DNA from: Priapulus caudatus
Lineage: Eukaryota; Priapulida; Priapulimorpha; Priapulimorphida; Priapulidae
Assembly: GCF_000485595.1 (NCBI RefSeq)
Contig: NW_014578460.1
Span: forward strand, 52,477-73,337
Direction of reading: 5' to 3'
DNA: 20,861 nt
Shown here: positions 10,754 through 19,290 of the stretch, one piece after another
Position numbering within the stretch: the stretch's first letter is position 1
Layout of the letters: each line of letters starts with the position of its first letter
The notes under the pieces: model-generated
The model's database searches: none
Told to the model about the DNA's origin: nothing
What the model saw: the letters and a program-made list of their open reading frames with translations, nothing else
Position numbers and translations under genes: made by a program

Positions 10754-10977
10754 GCATCTAATTGGCCCCAGTAAAGAACATAATTCTTGCTGCATATATC
10801 TGAGAAGGTATTGAAACGCTCTGCGACCATTACATCCATCGTCATTTTAATTACGTCGCAACTGAAAATAGTTCATTCTCGATGTAATTAGATGAAAGAG
10901 TCGCGAATATAGGACAACGAGACAACATAACTCAACGATATGCAGTCGCTTAATTGCTCAATGTACAAATTAAATAC

Positions 10978-11102
10978 ATATACACACACGCACACGCAGA
11001 GCACGCAAACGGCACGCGAACACCGCACACACACACTGACTGAGCACACACACACACACACACAACATATATATATATATATATAAATATATAATATATA
11101 TT
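10978..11102. repeat. (CA)n / (TA)n microsatellite
   Basis: CA- and CACG-rich repeats (10978-11064) pass into TA/TATAA repeats (11066-11102). Short minus-strand ORFs over it are repeat translations. Confidence 0.9.
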
Positions 11103-11221
11103 TGTAAATCAAAAATACATAATATCAAATCATCAAATATCAGGATCAATATAGGATAGAAAATTAAATGAATTAAACTTCACGATAGTATTGTCGAAAT
11201 ACTCAACAGAAGCTCCACAAT

Positions 11222-11450
11222 GCAACGCACGCACATGGAACAAACACAACACATAATATACACGCACAACGCAACTCGCACACCACACGCACAGCCCACA
11301 CGCACTCCGCACACGCCAACTGTTGCCGCACACCACATCGAGATGAGACACACGCAACACGCACACGCACACGCACACGCACACGCACACGCCGACGGCA
11401 CACGTATGGTCACACGCACACGCAAGCACGCACACGCACACCACACAGCA
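11222..11450. repeat. CA/CGC-rich repeat with (ACACGC)n core
   Basis: Interrupted ACACGC-type repeats, with a regular CACACG run at about 11345-11392. Apparent Cys/Val/Arg-rich ORFs on the minus strand and His/Thr-rich ORFs on plus are artefacts of the repeat. Confidence 0.85.
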
Positions 11451-11571
11451 CTATCGCACATCGTCGCCGCGCTGTATGCGATTATGCGTACTGGTAATGC
11501 GGGTAAAAAATCCGGCACATGACAGGCTGGCTCCACAAAATTCAAGCTTATAAATATTGCTTTACACATTG

Positions 11572-12830
11572 CCGGATGTAGGTGTTCGGTTACCCGGATG
11601 GTGTAGGTGTTGGTTACCACCGGGCAGGTGTAAGGTACGGTGCGCGTGCGAAAACGGTCATAATACGTAGCGCGTGCGACCGAGGCGGGTGTACGATACA
11701 GTGCGCTGCGACCGGGCGGATGTAGCGTACGCGCGTTGCGGCCGGGCAGCGTGTCAGGTACGCGCGTGCGACCGGCGCGGGTGTACGTTACCGTGCGTAA
11801 GCGATCGGGCGGATGTACGACGACGCGTGCGCCGGGCAGGTGTAGATGTACGCGCGTGCGACCGGGCAGGTGTACGTACGTGCGTGCGGCGAGCAGTGTT
11901 ACGTACGTCGCGTGCGACCGGCGGGTGTACGTACGCGCAGTGAACCGGGCGGGGTGTAGGTATGTGCGGCGCCGAGCAAGGGTACACGTACGGTGGCGTG
12001 CGGCCCGAAGCAGGGTGTTACGTAGCGCGCGTGCGACCGGCGGGTGTACTTACGCGCGGCGACCGGGGCGGTTGTACGTACGCCGCGTGCGAACCGGCGG
12101 TGTACGTACGCGCGTGCGGGCCGGCAGGTGTAACGTACGCGCGGCTGGCGACCGGGCAGGTGTAGGTATGTGCGTGCGGCCGAGCAGGTGTAACGTATCG
12201 CGCGGGTGCGGTCTGGCGAGGGTACGTACGCGCGTGTGGCCGGGCTAGGTGTAAGTACACCTGCGTGCGACGGGCGGGTGTACCGTACGCGCGTGCGGCC
12301 GGGCAGGTGTACGTAACGCGCGTGCGACGGCAGGTGTACGTAGCGCGCTGTGCGGCCGGGCGGTGTAGGTACGCGCGTGCGACCGGGAGGGTGTACGTAC
12401 AGCCGCGTGCGGTCTGCAGGTGTAGGTACGTGCGTGCGGTCTGGCCGGATTACGTACGCGCATGCAGCGGCCGGGCGGTGATTACGTACTCGCGTGCGAC
12501 CGGCAGGTGTACGTCTACGCGCGTGCGTCTGGCAGGTGTAGGTACGTCTGCGTGCGGCTGCGGTGTACGTAACGCGCCATGCGACCGGGCAGGTGTACGT
12601 ACTGCGCGTGCGACGCGGGCGGTGTACGTACGCTGCGTGCGACCTGGCAGGTGTAAAACGGGTAAAAACGCGCGTGGGCGACGGGCGGGTGTACGTACAG
12701 ACGCGCGTGCAGCCTGGCGGTGTAAGTACGCGCGTGCGAACCGGCAGGTGTACGTAACGGCGCGTGGCGGCCGGCGGGTGTATCACGTACGTGCGGGCGG
12801 TCCGGGCAGGTGTAGGTACGCGCGCATGAC
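11572..12830 (+). repeat. 28-bp GC-rich satellite array, large copy
   Basis: About 40 degenerate copies of a unit close to GTGTACGTACGCGCGTGCG followed by ACCGGGCAG (28 bases). Adjacent units alternate between GACCGGGC-type and GGCCGAGC/GGTCTGGC-type variants. Single-base insertions and deletions are frequent, so the phase slips often. Because 28 is not a multiple of 3, all frames read through, giving Arg/Val/Tyr-rich (plus) and Thr/Arg/His/Pro-rich (minus) pseudo-proteins up to 295 codons. The same satellite appears cleanly and inverted at 13713-13905. Confidence 0.95.
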
Positions 12831-12914
12831 AATCACAACGGGGAACACTGAACCCAGTGTAGAAAAACTGGGGCTAGTCACCGGGAAGCAGACAACGAGC
12901 GCAGTTCACCCTCC

Positions 12915-13241
12915 GGAGAAGATAGAAGAAACAAGAAAGAAGATAGAAGACAGAAGATAGAAGAAAGAAGATAGAAGAAGAGAAGCCAGAAGATAAGAAA
13001 AAGAAGACAGAAGAAAGAAGACAGAAGATAGTAAGATCGAGATCGAAGATAGAAGATAGAAGATGAAGATAGAGATAGAAGATAGAAGAGAGAAGGCAGA
13101 AGATAAAAGAAAGAAGAGGGACGACAGAAGAAAGAAGAAGGAAGAGAGAAGATAGAAGAAAGAAGATAGAAGAAAGAAGAAAGAAGAGAGAAGACAGAAG
13201 ACAGAAGAAAGAAGACCAAGAAAAAGAAGAAGAACGAGAAA
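12915..13241 (+). repeat. purine-only minisatellite (GAAGATAGAAGAAAGAA)n
   Basis: About 330 bases consist almost wholly of A and G, with occasional T and C, built from AGAAGATAG, AGAAGACAG and AGAAAGAAG modules. The minus-strand ORFs (12874-13324, Leu/Ser/Phe-rich) look like membrane proteins but are translations of the pyrimidine strand. A tract of this kind can form triplex (H-DNA) and can slip during replication. Confidence 0.93.
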
Positions 13242-13495
13242 TCGGCCGCAGACGCAAGAGGAGAAGGAGGAGAACGCCGACAGCAAGTGCCGTTACGTCT
13301 TATTCTCACTGCCGACAATCTCAAACAGATACTCGGGTTCGCGTATCATGCCGAAGCAACCTATATTTTTTGCACGTAAACGCGTTCACTGGCCTTATGC
13401 CATATAAATACTTATAGTTTACACAAAAGTAATGTCACGGCCATTCAGAGCACTCATAACGCGTCGGGTACACCAGGTAGGAATACCTGCATAAC
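13242..13495. other. no gene seen
   Basis: Short AT-moderate stretch between the purine tract and the LTR-like unit. I see no coding, splice or repeat signal. Confidence 0.4.
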
Positions 13496-13709
13496 TGTAG
13501 TGTAATGAAGCAATAAAGCTACCAGGTTTCGTATACTTAAGAAAACTTGCGTTGCTGTTTATTTGCCTCTGTTTGTGTTATCTCTCTGCTGCCAAACGCA
13601 ACACAGTCCCGCTTTGCACCTGGGAGCGAAGAAATGATTCCCGCAAAAACAATAAGTGCATTCACGACGCAACCAAATTCTCGTAGCGGCTAACCCCTAG
13701 GGCACTACA
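13496..13709 (-). mobile_element. 214-bp LTR-like unit
   Basis: The unit has 7-base inverted termini, TGTAGTG at 13496 and CACTACA at 13709, as expected for LTR ends. Read on the minus strand it opens TGTAGTGCCCTAGGGG and carries AATAAA (in GGCAAATAAACAGC, about 13560) in its last third, a normal place for an LTR poly(A) signal, so I favour the minus orientation. Its first ~80 bases match 10670-10743 in the opposite orientation. The flanks ATAAC and GTAGT are not a target-site duplication, so it is not a clean solo LTR. It may be one end of a disrupted element. Confidence 0.5.
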
Positions 13710-13712
13710 GTA

Positions 13713-13905
13713 GTACACCTGCTCGGCCGCACGCGCGTACGTACACCCGCCCGGTCGCACGCGCGCACGTACACCTGCTCGGCCGCACGCGCGTACGTAC
13801 ACCCGCCCGGTCGCACGCGCGTACGTACACCTGCTCGGCCGCACGCACGTACGTACACCTGCCCGGTCGCACGCGCGTACCTACACCTGCCCGGCCGCAG
13901 GAGGC
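13713..13905 (-). repeat. 28-bp satellite array, clean inverted copy
   Basis: Nearly seven regular 28-base units of the satellite seen at 11572-12830, in the opposite orientation. Here the indels are absent. The first four units alternate strictly between two types (CTGCTCGGCCGC and CCGCCCGGTCGC), a 56-base higher-order period. The left edge abuts the LTR-like unit at 13709; the right edge breaks into GGCA repeats. Confidence 0.93.
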
Positions 13906-14003
13906 AGGCGCGTACCTACATGGAGGCAGGCAGGCAGGCAGGCATGTAGGAAGGCAGGCCGGCCGACCGACCGACCGACCGACCGACCGACCGACCGATC
14001 GCT
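13906..14003. repeat. (GGCA)n and (CCGA)n tetranucleotide repeats
   Basis: A GGCA-repeat block (about 13922-13945) is followed by about nine CCGA units (about 13964-13998), ending in the palindrome-like CGATCGCTCGCGATC. A short minus-strand frame here (Ser-Val-Gly-Arg repeats) is an artefact. Confidence 0.9.
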
Positions 14004-14340
14004 CGCGATCACAGGCAGTACATCATGTGTTTTAGGTTCTATAATAGGTTCTATAGGTGCATCGCTGGTTGCCATAGAGACGGAGCTGGAACAGCAAAAC
14101 TTGGCTAACTATCTCTTTAACAATAACTTCCGTACCGATGGTTCTGGTGTGTATGTTAAGATACAAAGTGACATGTATAGGGAGGTTTGTTGTCGACACT
14201 AGTACTGATGAACGAAGGCGTAGTGTAAAATATAGATGCGTTTATTCTAAGTTACGACATAACTTGCGCAACCTGCAGAGTCGTCTAAGACCAAGACTGC
14301 CCGACGCCAACGAAAACCAGAATCAGAATTCCGGGTCTCT
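14004..14340. other. no gene assigned
   Basis: Holds a small direct duplication, GGTTCTATAATAGGTTCTATAGG (two copies of GGTTCTATA at about 14033 and 14046). The open frame starting at 14138 runs into the downstream microsatellite, and its N-terminal ~70 codons show no motif I recognise. Confidence 0.4.
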
Positions 14341-14343
14341 TCC

Positions 14344-14362
14344 GCACGCACGCACGCACTCA

Positions 14363-14414
<52 letters not shown>

Positions 14415-14418
14415 CACA
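14344..14418. repeat. (CACG)n / (CA)n microsatellite
   Basis: CACG tetranucleotide units (14344-14381) grade into a pure CA run (14381-14406) and CACG/CA ends. Confidence 0.95.
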
Positions 14419-15215
14419 ATCTAACGCAAAAGTACATACACTTGTGGTACCTATCTGTCTTGGTGTCATCACTTGTCACTTGTTAAACTAGCACTTTTAA
14501 TTAAGAACTTTTTATTATTGCACTGACGGTGAGGAGCTTGCAAGCTCATGTTTATTTATCTTTTACCAATGTAACGTCTTTAAATGAATAGATAAATGAA
14601 TGAATAAACAAATAAATCAATTACTCATTAAACAAGTTCATTCTGAAATCAATTACTGATAGTGATGCATTAGTTACTTTGACTTTTTTTAATTTTCGAA
14701 GCAGCTATAATTTTGTAGATAATTGTATATAGTAGTCAAGTGAATGTAATTCTAAATCTGCAGAAATTGAACATATTTGCTCTGCGTGTAAATGATCAAA
14801 ACTGAATAGATGCGATTCACGGCCATTAAAGTTATGTAAGGTATTATCATTATTAATTTTATTATAATAAACTAATTAAAATTGCGTTTATTACTTATGC
14901 GATAATGTATTTCATTCTAATTACACGTACAAGATGTCGGCAAAAATCGCAACGGACAAACATCTTCATGTCTACGTCTACTGCGTAGACTAAATGAATT
15001 AATAGTGATGGCATTCTGTGAAATGTCTGTTCAGAAATCGCTAAAACAGATAGCAAAATAGCCATTTAATTAAGAGCAGATATTTCTATGTGCTAATTAC
15101 AGTTTCGTAGAGAATAACAATACCGGTACCGTTAAATCTACCTAACCATTGTCTTCTAAAACTACGGAAATTGGCGAGATATATGTATGTGTAGAAGCTA
15201 GCTGCTCGCAGTTGG
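14419..15215 (-). other. AT-rich non-coding DNA, probable coactosin 3' UTR at its right end
   Basis: No coding signal. It lies directly downstream of the minus-strand coactosin stop codon. Candidate poly(A) signals on the minus strand are ATTAAA at 15065-15070 (about 146 bases past the stop) and AATAAA at 14887-14892 and 14858-14863 (about 325-355 bases past). The first or second cluster would be typical 3' UTR lengths. A small A/T-rich tetranucleotide-like run (GAATAAATGA types) lies near 14583-14620. Confidence 0.45.
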
Positions 15216-15308
15216 TCAATATGCACGCATGTCTTCTTGAACGACCTTTCTCAGATATTCTGGAGTAACCTGATCAATGGTCTCGATGTGGAGCTCTTTT
15301 GAAAATAT
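15216..15308 (-). CDS. coactosin-like gene, exon 4 with stop
   Basis: 93 bases, entering in phase 0 after the acceptor TTGTTATTCATAG|ATATTTTC. Encodes the 30-residue C-terminal helix region (IFSKELHIETIDQ..., ending VVQEDMRAY) and TGA. It aligns with the NFAKEF...ANY region of vertebrate coactosin-like proteins but is less conserved. Intron 3, 15309-15846 (538 bases), holds the GA microsatellite. Confidence 0.88.
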   Translation of the reverse strand: MFSKELHIETIDQVTPEYLRKVVQEDMRAY

Positions 15309-15552
15309 CTATGAATAACAAAATTTAAGAACAAAATTATAAGAAGCCTATACACATCAACAATGAAATGTTACGAAAATGTACTCAGTAGCGTTGATAT
15401 AGTAGTTGAAGCCAGCGAGTGTGAAGGTGTAGCCTACGGCTTTACACACACTCACAGTTAAACTGAGGTGACTTGTGTTGGTAGAAAAGCGTAGGTAAAT
15501 GAGAGCAGCAGAGAGACAGACAGCCAGACATGAACGCACGCGAGCACACAGT

Positions 15553-15597
<45 letters not shown>

Positions 15598-16723
15598 GGG
15601 AGAGAGAAAGAGAGACGTGCGACAGAAGCAACGAGAGGGAGAAATAAATCACTATACAAAAATCACATTACCAATGTCATTCACCGGTTTTATTATCCAA
15701 CGTTTAAAAGCGCAGATAAAATCAAAAAGGCAACATTTTCATGCGATAGTTAAACTCACGCAACGTGAACACGACGTCGGTTCTACACCACAAAAACAGC
15801 AGTCAACTCACTGTAAAACAGCGACGTGTGCGTCGTCGTTCCTTACCAGTACGATTTCCTTGAGGAGACCCTTGTCCGTGCTCATGCGCGCCCTCTGGAT
15901 GACGCTCACCTGAGGACCGAACCAGGTGAGAAGAACGAACTTGGAGCAATGCTGCGCGTACGAGTCGCCCACCTCCACGCACACGTAGGCGAACAACCGG
16001 TCGTCATCTGTGTGGCAAACAGGCACTGGTTTTTACCTTCCGATTAGAACACATAGATATCCCATGATTTTATGCTCATTTGTAGACCCTAGCATAAAAC
16101 ATGAGACATAATCCTAATTGTTACAGATATTGGTCATTATAGTCGTTGAATTACTGGGAATTGAGCTTTCACGTTCATCATATTAAGAGTAGTAATAGCT
16201 TTACTATGGCTAGTTCTATTCCAAATCAATGCCCATAGTTTACCTGTAAAATGTGATTTCATCTCATCAAAATCATTTCCTACGCCACCACAGACGAGGT
16301 AGTTGTTATCATACTTGAAGACTGCCCTACAATATAGTGGCAAATTCTTACATTCAATCATCCTAGAATTGATAATCACCTATGTAATCACCTACAGCGC
16401 ATATATTTACGGAAATATATTTAATTGCGTAATGATGTTTAATATTACAACGTAATCGTTGTCATTAATAAGTTTGTTTGACACTGCAGTAAAGATTGAT
16501 GTCTATGCAACTTACAGATCCCCATTTCAGCAAATTTTAATACAGCGCATAGCAATGATAGATATGCCAAAATTAGTCTTATCTATTTTTCTATAGGTTA
16601 TAAAAATTCACACGATAACAATAAAGACCAGCATAATAACACTTGCCAAGTAATGTCGGTGTTCACATCTCTTACGGCGTCATATGCTTGAATTACATTC
16701 TCCTTATCTACTATCGTTGCCAT
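15216..16723 (-). CDS. coactosin-like actin-binding protein (ADF-H domain), 4 exons
   Basis: Joining 16723-16647, 16326-16244, 16007-15847 and 15308-15216 on the minus strand gives 414 bases: 137 residues plus TGA. The product is a single ADF-homology domain of the coactosin subfamily; known members bind F-actin in the cytoplasm and oppose barbed-end capping. Family landmarks appear in order: N-terminal MATIVDKENVIQAY; Trp26 at junction 1; FKYD (29-32); TDDDRLFAYV (53-62); GDSYAQHCSKFVLLTW, with Lys76 aligned to the F-actin-binding Lys75 of human COTL1; VIQRARMSTDKGLLKEIV; and C-terminal FSKELHIE ending RAY. Length is close to the 142-residue human protein, and numbering is colinear apart from one inserted residue before Lys76. 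All junctions keep phase (2, 1, 0) without stops. The start ATG has A at -3 and G at +4. It could be a subfamily paralogue, but the coactosin assignment is strong. Confidence 0.92.
15551..15594. repeat. (GA)n microsatellite in coactosin intron 3
   Basis: About 20 GA dinucleotides inside intron 3. The Leu/Ser-rich minus-strand frames at 15357-15659 are translations of this repeat. Confidence 0.95.
15847..16007 (-). CDS. coactosin-like gene, exon 3
   Basis: 161 bases, phase 1 in and phase 0 out. The acceptor is TTTGCCACACAG|ATGACG and the donor ACTG|GTAAGG. Encodes the most conserved core: DDRLFAYV, SKFVLLTWFGPQVS and QRARMSTDKGLLKEIVL. Intron 2 is 16008-16243 (236 bases). Confidence 0.94.
16244..16326 (-). 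CDS. coactosin-like gene, exon 2
   Basis: 83 bases, phase 2 in and phase 1 out. The acceptor is TATATTGTAG|GGCAGTC and the donor ACAG|GTAAAC. Encodes AVFKYDNNYLVCGG and DFDEMKSHFT, the beta-strands and helix that follow the family Trp in coactosins. The upstream intron 1 is 16327-16646 (320 bases). Confidence 0.92.
16647..16723 (-). CDS. coactosin-like gene, exon 1 (coding part)
   Basis: 25 codons plus two bases, from the ATG to ACT-TG. It encodes the first helix of the ADF-H fold (MATIVDKENVIQAYDAVRD) and ends two bases into the Trp26 codon. The donor is TTG|GCAAGT: GC instead of GT, but matching the consensus at the other intron positions. No GT donor nearby gives a phase-compatible join to exon 2. 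Confidence 0.88.
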
Positions 16724-17276
16724 TTTATGAACTATAACTATCTCGAACGAACGTCACGCTGCTTTACACACGATCACTGGACACGAGCAAAGGCAATCTC
16801 TGTGTGTATACCTACTTAGCTGCTCTGGTCACACATATTTCTAAGCGTGAGATGTTTGTGCATCTACAACCGGCGTGACACATCCGTTTCCGTCGACTCA
16901 CATCATGGCTTACATGGCCGGTAGTATAGCATCAGCGGATATTGAGTCAGTAAATGGGTGTATATAATATGTAAACGTACACCAGGTTATATCCCCGCAT
17001 TCGAGTTATTCGGCCTTGTGTACAGGCTCGCGGCCAGGAGGCGTATCTCTAGATATTTCGTCTGCCGCGTACTACAAATGTGCTCGACCCGTCATTTACG
17101 CGATTTCGTAGATTTATATCAATTTAAGCGATTACTGCCATTATAGCACTTGGGCATGTACTACCTGATAAAAATTTTACGTTATTAAATTGGAAAATAA
17201 ATTGGATAAAAGGTTCACACCTGTTTTCATGCGCATGTCCATTTAAAACACCGAGTGAAATTATTTACACTTACCA
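16724..17276 (-). promoter_or_regulatory. 5' flank of the coactosin-like gene
   Basis: This stretch must hold the 5' UTR and promoter of the coactosin-like gene, and possibly an untranslated first exon, but I see no decisive core promoter. A TATA-like ATTATATA lies on the minus strand near 16960-16967, about 240 bases upstream of the ATG. The 62-codon plus-strand frame (16958-17146) has no recognisable motif. Confidence 0.3.
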
Positions 17277-17695
17277 TTGGAATGGGACCTGAATCCCTGG
17301 AATACAGAAAACATGCCAATTAAGGGACCAATTCATGAGAATTCATGGGTCACCGGGACGGAAAAAAGTCCTATGCCGGGGACCTATGCTCCGGGACAGG
17401 AAATATGTGAAAAATGGGGTCTCCGGTGCGGAAATTTTGAGGTGAAATTTGGGGTCTTAACCGCGGCACATACCTACCATACAATATATATATATGGAGT
17501 GCCCCCCCCCCCGGACATTCTCCTCGTCGCCTTCCAACACCATTACGCATTAACTAGCCTGACGGGGGAACCAACCAGACGCCCATGCACACATCAAACA
17601 ATGTATGTGTGTGTGTGTGTTGTGTGTGTGTGTGGGTTATTTTGGGAAAAGTGTAGAGCAGCGAGGACGCTGAATCGATGACAGGGTTGTCATCG
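17277..17695. other. unassigned, transposon-like sequence with simple repeats
   Basis: A 134-codon plus-strand frame (17277-17681) has no domain I recognise, and its C-terminal part is the (GT)n repeat. The DNA contains (TA)n at 17482-17495, a run of 11 C at 17502-17512 and (GT)n at 17605-17634, plus reiterated short blocks such as CCGGGAC and GGGACC. If the LTR call at 17718 is right, this could be the 3' internal end of a retroelement. Confidence 0.3.
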
Positions 17696-17717
17696 TTTTG
17701 GGGAAAAGGGAGATAAA
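17696..17717 (+). other. polypurine-tract-like sequence
   Basis: GGGGAAAAGGGAGATAAA lies immediately before TGTAACATC, the inferred start of the LTR. This is the usual arrangement of PPT and 3' LTR. Confidence 0.4.
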
Positions 17718-18122
17718 TGTAACATCTGTTTTACACATGTCGCATTGAATTAGTAAATGTAGAGGCATAGGTTAGGATCGACCGTTTAGCAGATAGATTA
17801 GAAATAGTTAGGTTGGGGTACTAGCAGATAGGTTACAGACGTTAGGTGACACTGGTACAGATGCTGGCCATATGTGCATTTCGCGCGTAATAATTCGAAT
17901 AAGAGAGTTTTGGGGTGTAATAGAGAGAACAGAGAAGTAGGCAGGATTCTGGTTCTGGTCGCGAGAGGAAGCGCACGCGCGACCGCGCGTGTGCGCGGGT
18001 CTTTGTCTGTGTGTAAGGAGATGTGACGTGTGTAAGATATTAAAGGTTGTACAGTTTACCACACAAGTTTTGGATTTGGATCTACTTCATCATTTCTACA
18101 TGAACGCTCATTCCTGTTTACA
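17718..18122 (+). mobile_element. putative ~405-bp LTR
   Basis: Starts TGTAACATCTG and ends CCTGTTTACA, giving 5-base inverted termini TGTAA/TTACA. It carries ATTAAA at 18039-18044, about 80 bases from its end, a sensible place for an LTR poly(A) signal. A PPT-like run precedes it and a primer-binding-site-like sequence follows. No second copy is in the window to prove the boundaries. Confidence 0.45.
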
Positions 18123-18145
18123 TTTTGGTGCTCGTGAGAACGGAC
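18123..18145 (+). other. primer-binding-site-like sequence
   Basis: TTTTGGTGCTCGTGAGAACG directly follows the LTR end. LTR retrotransposon primer sites usually begin with TGG, complementary to a tRNA CCA end, within a few bases of the LTR. The matching tRNA cannot be named from this sequence. Confidence 0.4.
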
Positions 18146-18200
18146 TGGGTTAAGCGAAACACGTAAGGTACACGCTATAATATCATCACCGGCTGTAACG

Positions 18201-18673
18201 ATGGAGAGGAAGAAGCGACGGAGCAAGGAAGAACGAAACAAGAACGCAAGTTACTTCATATCGATCTACGGGCCAGCAACGAAACAGAGAAAGAATGACG
18301 GAGAGCGAGAGAAGGAGAGAAGGACGGAAAGAGCGGGTTCTGCTGATGAGATGGGAGCCATGCAGACTGCGCTAGCGCCGACGACGATGACGATGGCGAC
18401 GAGGATCGGCTGGAGATCGTGGAGATCGCGAAGGACCATATACTACAAACGATTCACGAGCCACGGAGCCACGGAAGAAAACTGGAGAAGGAAGAAGAAG
18501 ATTGGAGCGAGATAAAAGGAGAGCGGACGAGAGAGCAAGAGAGACAGAAGAAGAGAGAGAGGGAGAGTCAGAAGGAAAGAAGGCAATGCCGAGACGCCGG
18601 AGCAGACAGCAACGGAAGCCGAGAGAAGACGCTGGAAGAAAGAAGAGGAAGATATATAATGCCGTGGTAAGTG
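18201..18673 (+). pseudogene. broken charged ORF, possibly retroelement gag N-terminus
   Basis: A frame from the ATG at 18201 encodes a Lys/Arg/Glu-rich peptide. Near 18350 coding-like character shifts to another frame, which starts with an Asp-rich run (about 18380-18400) and continues with EDRLEIVEIAKDHI-type and long Glu/Lys/Arg coiled-coil-like sequence to a stop at about 18671. One indel would connect the two parts. A position 80 bases after a primer-binding-site-like sequence fits gag, but no capsid or zinc-knuckle motif is visible, and the high GA content alone can produce such frames. The minus-strand frames over it are shadows. Confidence 0.3.
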
Positions 18674-19030
18674 TTGCAATTTTCCTAGTATACATTTCGC
18701 TGTGCTCACGCTGTTTACTGTCGCCTGACTGCTGAGTATACTGACGATATTGCCTGTGCGGACGGTTTGTGCCACAATAGTGCGTTAGGGTGGGTTTGTG
18801 CCACAATAGGGTGCATACGGTATAAAGTCGCGTATACACGGTCCGAGAGAAGGACTACGGGGTTTTTGTCACAGCATATATACGCTGGGAATTCTCCACA
18901 TAACGTGTCAGGGAGCACGGAATATAGATACGCTAGATGTGTAAGCACCCTAAAATACTGTACTGTACTGTAAGTGTAAGATAAGAAGGCACAGTAGATA
19001 ACCGTATGATATAATATAGTTACGCACAGG
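18674..19030. other. no gene; short tandem duplication
   Basis: Contains two copies of GGTTTGTGCCACAATAG, starting at 18764 and 18793 (29-base period). Nothing else is recognisable. Confidence 0.5.
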
Positions 19031-19129
19031 CAGTGGCGTACGCAGGGGGGTGTTTGGGGTGTTAAACACCCCCCTTGCCTCTGTCCCAAACAAACATTTT
19101 AAAAAAAGAAAAGAAGAGGAGAGGAGAAA

Positions 19130-19175
<46 letters not shown>

Positions 19176-19290
19176 TGTGTTGTGAGAGAGGAGAGAGAGA
19201 AAGAGAGAAAAAGAGAGAGAGAGAACAGAAGGGCCCTATATCCTGTTATTAAGTTTAGTATTTTAAAACACCCCTTCCCGGCGTAAGAAG
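19031..19290. mobile_element. hAT-like terminal sequence, short non-autonomous element
   Basis: Begins CAGTGGCGTACGCAGG, which matches the CAGNGGCG type of hAT terminal repeats, and continues into a GGGGTGTT-A-AACACCCC hairpin (19056-19072). At 19262-19284, AAAACACCCCTTCCCGGCGTA resembles the inverted version of this end but lacks the expected final CCACTG. The interior is a GA microsatellite. Only one end is convincing. Confidence 0.4.
19104..19224. repeat. (GA)n microsatellite
   Basis: GA- and GAAA-rich repeat with a short GT interruption near 19174-19183. The Arg/Glu-rich frame at 19050-19286 is a repeat translation. Confidence 0.93.

Noticed and set aside
11736-12960. Long Arg/Val/Tyr- or Thr/His/Arg-rich ORFs (up to 295 codons) on both strands
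   Set aside because: They are translations of the 28-bp satellite; 28 is not divisible by 3, so every frame reads through with a repeating peptide.
12874-13324. Leu/Ser/Phe-rich 'membrane protein' ORFs in three minus-strand frames
   Set aside because: They are the pyrimidine strand of the purine minisatellite; all three frames look alike and show no start context or domain.
10670-13709. DNA transposon with TA target duplication and ~80-bp inverted repeats
   Set aside because: The TA flanks fit, but the right end is also one terminus of a 214-bp unit with LTR-type ends, and an assembly gap lies inside; not supported enough to annotate as one element.
13713-13905. Possible CRISPR array (regular 28-bp repeats)
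   Set aside because: Units are directly contiguous with no spacers, and the context is eukaryotic; it is a satellite.
15357-15659. Minus-strand Ser/Leu-rich ORF between coactosin exons
   Set aside because: It is a translation of the intronic (GA)n repeat and lies within intron 3.
15826-16047. Plus-strand 73-codon ORF
   Set aside because: Shadow of coactosin exon 3 on the opposite strand.
17277-17681. 134-codon plus-strand ORF
   Set aside because: No domain recognised; its C-terminal part is a (GT)n repeat, and the C-run and (TA)n inside it point to non-coding repeat DNA.
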